From Nitrospina sp. (GTDB taxonomy: Bacteria; Nitrospinota; Nitrospinia; Nitrospinales; VA-1): 14,286 nucleotides of DNA. This document shows, piece after piece, positions 8,378 through 14,286 of the stretch (position 1 is its first letter; each line of letters opens with the position of its first letter). The notes below the pieces were generated by a model. It saw nothing but the letters and a program-made list of their open reading frames with translations, had not been told where the DNA came from and did no database searches. The position numbers and the translations under genes were made by a program. The stretch lies in NCBI GenBank assembly GCA_018647025.1, contig JABGTQ010000081.1, positions 1 to 14,286 on the forward strand, written 5' to 3'.

Positions 8378-8608
8378 AAGTAGAATTCTGACTTTCAAAA
8401 GCAGCTAAATGCCGTGAAAGCTTCATAAAACATTAAAAAACATAGCTTTTAGTATTTTATATCTTTTATGGCTTTAAATACAAGGGGAAAAAAAATATAC
8501 CTATTTGAATACTGATAAAAATTAATTATTAGTATCTACTCAAAACAAAAAACTATTTTTATCCCAATGTAGATATGAATATTCGTAATAAAAGGTTTGT
8601 ATTAATGT

Positions 8609-8624
8609 AACTTTAATTAAAGTT
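8609..8624. promoter_or_regulatory. 16-bp perfect palindrome upstream of the batC-like gene, possible operator
   Basis: AACTTTAATTAAAGTT is its own reverse complement and lies 27 nt before the ATG at 8652, within the divergent AT-rich region (8365-8651) between tatA and the Bat operon. It overlaps the -10 position of a weak promoter-like pair (TTGTAT at 8597-8602; TAAAGT at 8619-8624, 16-nt spacer). A symmetrical regulator site is conceivable. AT-rich sequence makes such palindromes less rare, so confidence is low. In the rest of this intergenic region I see only a weak minus-strand promoter candidate for tatA (TTGTAT/TAAAAT between 8454 and 8483). Confidence 0.35.
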
Positions 8625-8651
8625 TGGTAGAAAGTAACACAAAATTTTTGT

Positions 8652-9461
8652 ATGATTTCATATATGATATTATTTTTTAGATTTTTTTTTTTCAACATAT
8701 TCAACAAATCTCTGATAGCTATTTGGATAGTTTTAAGCCCCGGAACAGCCTTATCTTTAGGGGTTGACGGGAAAGCTATAGAGGGGGTCGAGTTATACCA
8801 AAAACACATGTTTGATCAAGCCAGTAAAAGATTCCTTGAAGCGCAACAAGAAAAACCTAACGATCCTAAAATTTCCTACAACCTTGGCAATAGCCGCTAT
8901 AAACAGGGTAGCTATGAGCAAGCATTGCAGAGTTACTCTAGATCAGTGGAGCAAAAGCCCAGTTCATCTGTTAATCAGAGAACTCAGTACAATATAGGCA
9001 ATACTCTTTTCAGAATGAATAAGTTAGAAGAATCAATAGAGGCTTACAAAAAGGCACTAGAACTAGATCCTGACGATATGGACTCAAAGTTTAACCTAGA
9101 GTTTGTTCGCGAACAAATAAAGAAAAAAAAACAAGAACAGAATAAGTCAGAGGGAAACAAAGAAAATTCTAAATCGGATAGCAAAAAAAACAAAACCGCT
9201 AAAAACAAAGATGAAAAATCTAAAAAAGAGAAAAAAAAAGATTCTTCCTCAAATAAGAAATCACCTAGTCTCAAAAATAATCCAAATCAAAACGACCCCA
9301 AAAATAACCCCTCAAAAAAAACAAAAACCGCTTCAGAGAAAATGACTAAAGAGGAAGCAGAGCAAAGACTGAGTCTACTAACGGAAGACTTAAAACAGTT
9401 TCAAAGAAAGCAAGCTCTAGAAATGAAGTCTCTTTTTACCTACCAAGGAAATGACTGGTAA
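8652..9461 (+). CDS. BatC-like TPR protein with Lys-rich linker
   Basis: This is a TPR protein of the Bat (Bacteroides aerotolerance) type, first gene of a batC-batD-batE-like operon. Residues 1-36 are hydrophobic (RFFFFNIFNKSLIAIWIVLS), a signal peptide or anchor. TPR-like helices follow at about 41-70, 74-104 and 112-142 (SYNLGNSRYKQGSYEQALQ; YNIGNTLFRMNKLEESIEAY). Residues 154-230 are a low-complexity Lys/Asn/Ser linker. The C-terminus (232-269: TKEEAEQRL ... LKQFQRKQ ... GNDW) resembles the conserved C-terminal motif ending in DW that I recall from BatC and from VWA-TPR BatB fusions. There is no VWA domain here. The start could also be the ATG at 8664; neither has a clear ribosome site. 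Poly(A) runs of 8-9 nt at 9123-9131, 9183-9190 and 9231-9239 are prone to slippage. batD follows after 8 nt. Family call fairly sure; exact role unknown. Confidence 0.85.
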   Translation: MISYMILFFRFFFFNIFNKSLIAIWIVLSPGTALSLGVDGKAIEGVELYQKHMFDQASKRFLEAQQEKPNDPKISYNLGNSRYKQGSYEQALQSYSRSVEQKPSSSVNQRTQYNIGNTLFRMNKLEESIEAYKKALELDPDDMDSKFNLEFVREQIKKKKQEQNKSEGNKENSKSDSKKNKTAKNKDEKSKKEKKKDSSSNKKSPSLKNNPNQNDPKNNPSKKTKTASEKMTKEEAEQRLSLLTEDLKQFQRKQALEMKSLFTYQGNDW

Positions 9462-9469
9462 AGTAATTC

Positions 9470-11269
9470 ATGCAAAACCCAAAAATAAAACTACAATCTT
9501 GGCTGACAGCTATTGTAATACTTATCTGTATATTTTTTCCTATACAGAGTTTTTCGTCGGATATTCAATTAACAACTTCTGTTGATAAAAATATACTGAC
9601 AATAGAAGATTCGATTGAACTATCAATCAATATCAGTGGGATACGTAATCCACCAATTCCTAAGCTACCTCCCCTACCAAAATTTATAGTTAGATCAACT
9701 GGGACACAGTCTTCCACTCAGATTATTAATTCTAATATGCAAGTGTCAACCACTCACAAGTATTTACTTATTCCAAAAGGTGAAGGCAACTTTACAATTG
9801 ATTCTGTTGTAATGAATTTGTCTGGTTCTACTTATCAGTCAGAGCCAATTAAGATAACGATCATAAAACCTAACTCCATAAAGTCAGCTGAGAATAGGTC
9901 CGTTTATACTGAAACTAGTATTTCAAAATCAAACCCATACATAAACGAACAAATTGTCTACACCTTCAAGTTATTTCGGAAAATTGAAGCTAGAAATTTA
10001 AACCTTAGCATGCCCTATGATGAATCTTTTTTTCGGAAAGAAGACCTAGGAAAAGCTAAGCATTACTCAATGGTCGTTAATGGTGTTACCTATGATGTTG
10101 ACGAAATTTCGATTGCATTATTCCCAACTAAAATAGGGGAATCCACCATTCCTCCTTCGATGATGGAACTTGATCTTATAAACAGAATACAATCAAATCG
10201 TCAAAGAGATCCATTTGCAAGATTTTTTAATGATCCTTTTTTTGGTAGAGCCACACAAAGTAAACATAAAATTTTATCGACAAAGTCTATCAAATTAAAA
10301 ACTAAGCCTCTACCAAAGAAAGGGAACCTAAAAGACTTTAAAAATATTGTTGGCCAACTTTCTATTGCTGCAACTGTTGGGAAAAAAAATCTTGATGAAG
10401 GAAATACAACTACCTTAACAGTAATTGTATCGGGGATAGGAAATATAATGGATGTACTATTCACAAATCTCAATCTAGGTGATCAGTTCAAAATTTATCC
10501 AGATCAACCACTATTTCAAAAATCTATTCATGGTAACCAAGTTGGAGGGGAAAAAATATTTAAGTTCGCATTAGTTCCTTTGTTACCAGGTAAGCAGTTT
10601 ATTCCTTCTATTAAATTAAGCTATTTCGATCCAGATAAAAATAAATACAACACGATATCAACTAACCCAATCAATATTAAAATCAAATCCAGAACCAATA
10701 TTGAAGAACTAAATCTAGTTCAGCCAAAAAAGGTAGCTAGCCAGAAAATTGATTCATCCATATCGATATTAGCTAGAGACATACTTCCAATACACTCTCG
10801 TATGGGGGACTTTAAAAGCGTCACCTTTGACAAAAGCAGACGTATTATTTACATGTTTGGAACTATTTTTCCAATTGTCATATATCTAATTGCAGCTGGA
10901 TATATACGTTATAAACATCAAATGAATGAGGATATATCTTATTCAAGACGACAAGAAGCTTTCGGCAAAGCCAAGGATAAACTGAATCATTTATCTGGCT
11001 CAACCCTAGAATCAAAAGATTTTGTACGAAACCTATCGCAGATAATTCGAGAATATATCGGTGACAAACTAAATATACAGGGAGCAGCTTTTACAGCAAA
11101 AGAAGTTGAGGAAAACTTAAATAAAAATACCTACGCTCAAGACAAAATATCCTCAGTCAAAAACCTACTGGAAAAATGCGAGTCTATGCAATACTCACCA
11201 GTCGCACCAATGAATGAGCACGGTTTGATAGATGAAACAACTGAGCTTCTAGTAAAACTGGAAAAATGA
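9470..11269 (+). CDS. batD: BatD-like membrane-anchored envelope protein
   Basis: BatD proteins are periplasm-facing, immunoglobulin-like beta-rich proteins held by one membrane helix; they belong to the Bat group linked to oxygen or stress tolerance, with no known enzymatic activity. The 599-residue product has an N-terminal signal (residues 10-30, ending SFSS before DIQLTTSVDKN), beta-strand-rich repeats through about 430 (including the family-typical DNA-encoded stretches TLTVIVSGIGNI and FKFALVPLLPG), a DPFARFFNDPFFG segment (247-259) resembling the DPF-rich loop of BatD, one transmembrane helix (about 459-479) and a helical cytoplasmic tail (480-599). The length is normal for BatD. It lies 8 nt after the TPR gene and overlaps the next gene by ATGA (11266-11269), so the three are translated together. 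Confidence 0.88.
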   Translation: MQNPKIKLQSWLTAIVILICIFFPIQSFSSDIQLTTSVDKNILTIEDSIELSINISGIRNPPIPKLPPLPKFIVRSTGTQSSTQIINSNMQVSTTHKYLLIPKGEGNFTIDSVVMNLSGSTYQSEPIKITIIKPNSIKSAENRSVYTETSISKSNPYINEQIVYTFKLFRKIEARNLNLSMPYDESFFRKEDLGKAKHYSMVVNGVTYDVDEISIALFPTKIGESTIPPSMMELDLINRIQSNRQRDPFARFFNDPFFGRATQSKHKILSTKSIKLKTKPLPKKGNLKDFKNIVGQLSIAATVGKKNLDEGNTTTLTVIVSGIGNIMDVLFTNLNLGDQFKIYPDQPLFQKSIHGNQVGGEKIFKFALVPLLPGKQFIPSIKLSYFDPDKNKYNTISTNPINIKIKSRTNIEELNLVQPKKVASQKIDSSISILARDILPIHSRMGDFKSVTFDKSRRIIYMFGTIFPIVIYLIAAGYIRYKHQMNEDISYSRRQEAFGKAKDKLNHLSGSTLESKDFVRNLSQIIREYIGDKLNIQGAAFTAKEVEENLNKNTYAQDKISSVKNLLEKCESMQYSPVAPMNEHGLIDETTELLVKLEK

Positions 11270-12030
11270 TTATGAAGATAAAGAAATTATACATTATATT
11301 GACAATTCTATTTTCAATACTAATCTCAACTAATCAAGTTGAGGCTCAAAAAAAGAATATCTCTTCCCAAATTTTACTTGCCAACAAATTTTATCACGAA
11401 AAAAACTATACAGCCGCTGCCACTATTTTTGAAGAACTCATCAGCCAAGGAGAAACAAATGGATACCTCTATTACAACCTTGGAAACACATATATGAGGC
11501 TTGGAAATAAAGGTAATGCCATTCGTAATTATCTACGAGCTCAATTACTTCTTCCAAGAAATGAAAACCTTGACGCTAATCTAAGATATGCCATTAACCA
11601 AACCCAAGATCAAATATCTCCTCCTCCTGGTGGACTTATTACCGGCATTCTATTCTGGGTAGATTTAATAAGTCTTTTTGAGCATTTTGAATTATTAATC
11701 TTATGTAATTTTATTTTTTGGTGCATTTGCATTGCTTCACTTTACTACAGAAAATCTTTATGGAGATCTCTAAAAAAAATTTCTATAACAATTCTTTTAG
11801 TCATATTTTTTTCAACAGGAATAAAATATCATTTATCAAAAAAAACTTTAGGTGTCATCACAGATCAAAAAGTAGCAGTAAAATCGGATCGTAATACTCA
11901 AAATATTACTTTATTTGAATTACATGAAGGAGCAATCATTTCAGTCGGTCAAGAGGATGGGAAGTGGGTTTATATTACAGTTAGCTCAGACAAGTCGGGG
12001 TGGATCCCAATAGAGTCAATTAGTTTTTAA
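11266..12030 (+). CDS. batE: BatE-like TPR and SH3-like membrane protein
   Basis: The 254-residue protein has the full BatE layout: signal peptide (residues 5-27, likely cut after VEA), TPR-like helices (about 36-112, with LYYNLGNTYMRLGNKGNAI), a proline-rich hinge (SPPPGG, 118-123), two transmembrane helices (about 142-162 and 170-188) and a C-terminal SH3-like beta domain (about 194-254, VAVKSDRNTQN ... DGKWVYITVSSDKSGWIPI). BatE is thought to scaffold the Bat complex at the membrane. The ATG at 11266 overlaps the batD stop as ATGA; a second ATG at 11272, six nt later, is an equally possible start. It is the last gene of the operon, and a convergent gene begins 18 nt later without a clear terminator between. 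Confidence 0.87.
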   Translation: MIMKIKKLYIILTILFSILISTNQVEAQKKNISSQILLANKFYHEKNYTAAATIFEELISQGETNGYLYYNLGNTYMRLGNKGNAIRNYLRAQLLLPRNENLDANLRYAINQTQDQISPPPGGLITGILFWVDLISLFEHFELLILCNFIFWCICIASLYYRKSLWRSLKKISITILLVIFFSTGIKYHLSKKTLGVITDQKVAVKSDRNTQNITLFELHEGAIISVGQEDGKWVYITVSSDKSGWIPIESISF

Positions 12031-12048
12031 AAAATCATTTATATCGCT

Positions 12049-12699
12049 TTAAAGAACACCCAGTTTTTTAAAAAACCCCATACAATCGCTAACAATCCAT
12101 TCCAAGTGACTCAACAAACCGTGATCAGAGTTAAGTTCTTTTAAAGAACACCACGGGCGACTCATAATAAATTTTTTTGACTCTTCAATTGGCACAACCT
12201 CATCATAAAGTCCATGAACAATTCGAGAGGGAACCTGTCGGTTAAGGCTTGTGTAACTCCATTTTTTTGCATCCTTAAAAATATCTGTACAAATATATTT
12301 AGTTTGATCATATCTATAATGAAAAATTGGAATCTCAGGTTCCCAAAAAGTATCGTTATCACAATCTAATTTCAAGTTTCTCATCCAACGATCCAGAAAA
12401 TTAAAACCAGGCGCCATAAGATAAGTCGCTTCGACTTCTAATCTCCTCTGTGCAACCAAGCTAGCAAGATACCCACCCATGCTACTGCCAATAAGACACA
12501 CTTTCTTATTTTGAAATTGATCTAACAAGTCAAATATAATTTTAACCTGGCTAGACAAAGTCATATTTTTAAAGTTACCTCCTTCAAGGTCGGGAGTAAT
12601 CAACGTCACCCCTATTTCCTTAAATATATTTTTAAAAATGGAAGCTTTTTTGGATGAAGGACCAGATGCAAAACCATGCAAATAAACAAATTTATTCAT
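12049..12699 (-). CDS. YqiA/UPF0227-like alpha/beta-hydrolase (serine esterase)
   Basis: This small alpha/beta-hydrolase most resembles the YqiA/UPF0227 esterases. Counting from a possible TTG start at 12708 (219 aa), YLHGFASGP (9-17) is the oxyanion-loop motif typical of that family, GSSMGG (74-79) is the nucleophile elbow with Ser76, and HGLYDEVVP (165-173) with D169 and NSDHG (193-197) with H196 complete a catalytic triad. I prefer the ATG at 12699 (216 aa, MNKFVYLHGF), since the family begins right at this strand. There is no signal peptide, so it acts in the cytoplasm. It follows the AmpG-like gene directly (6 nt after its stop from the ATG; a TTGA overlap from the TTG), so both are one operon. 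The substrate is unknown. Confidence 0.85.
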   Translation of the reverse strand: MNKFVYLHGFASGPSSKKASIFKNIFKEIGVTLITPDLEGGNFKNMTLSSQVKIIFDLLDQFQNKKVCLIGSSMGGYLASLVAQRRLEVEATYLMAPGFNFLDRWMRNLKLDCDNDTFWEPEIPIFHYRYDQTKYICTDIFKDAKKWSYTSLNRQVPSRIVHGLYDEVVPIEESKKFIMSRPWCSLKELNSDHGLLSHLEWIVSDCMGFFKKLGVL

Positions 12700-12704
12700 A
12701 TGCT

Positions 12705-13982
12705 TCAATTCTTATCATTCACATCATAATTAATATCTAATAAAAGGACATTCTGGCGCATCTTGTATAGTAAAATAAGACCTGGTAAAGCGGCAAGGAA
12801 GGTAATAAAGAAAAATATAACCCAGCCAACTTCATGAGACAAGTAACCAGAGGGTGGGCCAACAAAAATTCTTCCCAATGATGCCAATGCTGAAAACAAT
12901 GCAAATTGAGTAGCCGTATAACGATGGTCACATAAAGCCATAAGAAAAGCTAAAAAGGCTGCCGTTCCCATTCCTCCAGCTAAATTTTCAAAAGCTACAG
13001 CAGCCACCATGATAGAATAAACTTTTCCTGCATAAGCTAAAACCATAAAAGAAAGGTTTGAAACAGCTTGTAAAATACCAAAAATCATAAGAGATCGGTA
13101 TAAACCCAAACGCGCCAGCATTACACCTCCATAAAGAGCTCCAAAAATTGTTGCCAAAAGACCCAAACCCTTATTAATAGCGCCAACTTCTGCAATAGAA
13201 AAGCCAGGTCCTCGAATAAGAAACGCTGTAGTCAAACTTCCAGCAAAGGCATCACCAATTTTATATAAAATTATGAGGGCAAGAAATGCCCATGACGCAG
13301 GACGTTCAAAAAATTCGGTAAGAGGACCCGATATCGCCTCTTTCAACGATTGTGGAGGACGAGACACAACTTCTGGTTCCTGTCCAAAAAGGGTTGCCAT
13401 AACACCGACCATCATCAGTCCGGCCATTAATAAATAGGTTAAACGCCAACCTAACGGCCCTGCTAAAACAAGTGCTAAAGCTCCAGATACCAGCATGGCA
13501 ATTCTGTAACCAGTAACCGATACAGCAGCGCCTAAACCACGCTCTTTTGCTCTAAGTACATCAGTTCTATACGCGTCAAATACTACATCCTGAGTAGCTG
13601 AGGTAAATGTAAGGAGTAATGCAATTGATGCCACCAGCCATGGTGTATCTTTAGGAGAAGTAAGTCCCAATAAAATGATTAGACCAATCAAGACAAACTG
13701 GGTACCTAATATCCATCCACGACGCCTTCCTAAAAATGGGAGCGCATATCGGTCCAATAGTGGAGCCCAAAAAAACTTTAATGCATATGGAAGACCAACA
13801 AGGCTAAAAATGCCTATTGTTTTTAAATCTACACCTTCTACGGCCATCCATGCCTGAAGGGTGCCACCCGTTAAAGCTAAAGGTAAACCAGAAGCAAATC
13901 CAAGAAAAGTAACCGTTAGAACTCTACGATTGGCCAATAGTTTTAAGGTACGTACATATTTTTCAGCTGAGACATTACCCAT
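12705..13982 (-). CDS. ampG: AmpG-like muropeptide MFS permease
   Basis: AmpG imports GlcNAc-anhydroMurNAc peptides released from the wall, feeding peptidoglycan recycling and, in some bacteria, beta-lactamase induction. The 425-residue product has about 12 hydrophobic helices and AmpG hallmarks: FLGFASGLPLAL (26-37), GLPYALKFFWAPLLDR (63-78), SATQDVVFDAYRTD (128-141), YKIGDAFAG (240-248) and ENLAGGMGTAAFLAFLMALC (332-351) followed by YTATQFALFSALASLGR (355-371). It is shorter than E. coli AmpG (about 491 aa), lacking extra C-terminal helices, as many non-enteric AmpG-like permeases do. Its C-terminal tail is polar. The ATG has no strong ribosome site, and a candidate promoter lies very close to it. 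The family assignment is firm; the exact substrate is inferred. Confidence 0.9.
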   Translation of the reverse strand: MGNVSAEKYVRTLKLLANRRVLTVTFLGFASGLPLALTGGTLQAWMAVEGVDLKTIGIFSLVGLPYALKFFWAPLLDRYALPFLGRRRGWILGTQFVLIGLIILLGLTSPKDTPWLVASIALLLTFTSATQDVVFDAYRTDVLRAKERGLGAAVSVTGYRIAMLVSGALALVLAGPLGWRLTYLLMAGLMMVGVMATLFGQEPEVVSRPPQSLKEAISGPLTEFFERPASWAFLALIILYKIGDAFAGSLTTAFLIRGPGFSIAEVGAINKGLGLLATIFGALYGGVMLARLGLYRSLMIFGILQAVSNLSFMVLAYAGKVYSIMVAAVAFENLAGGMGTAAFLAFLMALCDHRYTATQFALFSALASLGRIFVGPPSGYLSHEVGWVIFFFITFLAALPGLILLYKMRQNVLLLDINYDVNDKN

Positions 13983-13992
13983 ACGCTATTAT

Positions 13993-14020
13993 TTTATAAT
14001 AATATCTAAGACCTTATCAA
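13993..14020 (-). promoter_or_regulatory. Candidate promoter of the ampG-like operon
   Basis: Read on the minus strand, TTGATA (14020-14015) and TATAAA (13998-13993) are separated by 16 nt, each differing from consensus at one position. The -10 box ends 10 nt before the ATG, so the transcript would have only a few leader bases, which fits the absence of a ribosome site. TATTAT boxes overlap the same spot, so the exact -10 is uncertain. Confidence 0.35.
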
Positions 14021-14078
14021 TATGATCAATAAAGCAAGATGGAAAATAAATGATAAATTCAAAACATTTATGAATGGA

Positions 14079-14107
14079 TTGCAAAAATGATAGAAGTTTC
14101 ATAAAAT
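14079..14107 (+). promoter_or_regulatory. Candidate promoter of the gene at the right edge
   Basis: TTGCAA (14079-14084) and TAAAAT (14102-14107) have a 17-nt spacer. The leader to the ATG at 14218 would be about 100 nt. The DNA is very AT-rich here, so a chance match is possible. I see nothing else in the divergent gap 13983-14217. Confidence 0.3.
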
Positions 14108-14217
14108 TAATTTCCAATGATACATATAATAAGAGCTATCCAGCTCGAAGTCATTGATTTTTTTGTAATATAAACAGGTCATTCATCCGTTAAAGAAAGA
14201 AAACCTCGTCATTTATT

Positions 14218-14286
14218 ATGAAAAACTCAGAATCAATACAATTAGTAAAAGAACAACTCCAAATCAAATCAATAGAGTTGCGTAAA
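14218..14286 (+). CDS. 3'-truncated gene, 23 codons visible, possibly transketolase N-terminal part
   Basis: An open frame begins at ATG 14218 and runs off the window (MKNSESIQLVKEQLQIKSIELRK). The visible part is a charged amphipathic helix. Such a segment, ending in IKSIELRK, precedes the conserved core in the N-terminal subunit of transketolases, but 23 residues cannot establish this and no cofactor motif is visible. The ribosome site is poor (AAAGAAAG well upstream). Being divergent from the AmpG operon, it starts a new transcription unit. Confidence 0.45.
   Translation, partial: MKNSESIQLVKEQLQIKSIELRK

Noticed and set aside
8377..8379. TTG as start codon of tatA
   Set aside because: The Shine-Dalgarno-like GGGGGAT begins inside this start; the ATG six bases after it fits better and matches the family's usual N-terminus.
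8054..8383. Plus-strand open frame covering tatA
   Set aside because: It is antisense to a clear TatA protein; the Ser/Phe/Pro-rich translation reflects the complement of acidic and lysine codons.
8540..8809. Minus-strand open frame across the start of the BatC-like gene
   Set aside because: It opposes the signal peptide and first residues of a well-supported gene, spans the AT-rich divergent region and has no family features.
9044..9274. Minus-strand open frame opposite the Lys-rich linker
   Set aside because: Its Phe/Leu/Ser-rich product is simply the complement of AAA/AAG/GAA-rich coding sequence.
8652..12030. Possible novel defence or secretion system
   Set aside because: The proteins fit known Bat families (TPR, BatD, BatE), with no nuclease, ATPase or effector domain in the cluster.
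12063..12076. Palindrome GTTTTTTAAAAAAC near the 3' end of the esterase gene
   Set aside because: It lies inside the coding sequence (Phe-Lys-Lys codons) and has no GC stem, so it does not look like a terminator or an operator.

Overview
The window comes from an AT-rich, Gram-negative bacterial chromosome. The Gram-negative reading rests on an AmpG-type muropeptide permease and on periplasm-facing Bat proteins. The full set of complex I membrane genes, a Bat cluster and GTG/TTG starts would fit a marine deltaproteobacterial-type lineage such as SAR324 or Bdellovibrionota. That placement is a guess from gene content and base composition, not a demonstrated assignment. All coding regions look intact. 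I see no insertion sequence, phage gene, CRISPR array, tRNA or rRNA.

Positions 2-7434 (+) are the distal half of a NADH:quinone oxidoreductase operon in canonical order: nuoH (5' end cut by the window), nuoI, nuoJ, nuoK, nuoL, nuoM, nuoN. NuoI carries the two [4Fe-4S] clusters that lead electrons towards quinone beside NuoH. NuoJ, K, L, M and N form the proton-translocating membrane arm, and their key Lys/Glu residues are all present. A small unrecognised gene (7555-7866) follows, with its own consensus -10 box. A strong hairpin terminator that can work in both directions (7916-7950) closes the unit.

On the minus strand at 7993-8364 lies a tatA-type translocase gene that ends at the same terminator. 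An AT-rich divergent region (8365-8651) with a 16-bp perfect palindrome separates it from a three-gene plus-strand operon (8652-12030). This operon encodes BatC-like (TPR), BatD-like and BatE-like (TPR + SH3-like) envelope proteins. The MoxR ATPase, DUF58 and VWA proteins BatA/BatB that normally accompany these genes are not in the window, so the cluster is a BatCDE remnant or sub-module.

Convergent to it, with only an 18-nt gap, is a minus-strand pair (12049-13982): an AmpG-like MFS permease followed by a YqiA/UPF0227-like serine esterase, the two genes being virtually contiguous. The last 300 bases hold a divergent AT-rich intergenic region and the first 23 codons of a plus-strand gene that runs off the window.

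I did not find a clearly undescribed system. The items most worth a second look are the orphan BatCDE operon with a palindrome just upstream, and the small promoter-bearing gene between nuoN and the bidirectional terminator.
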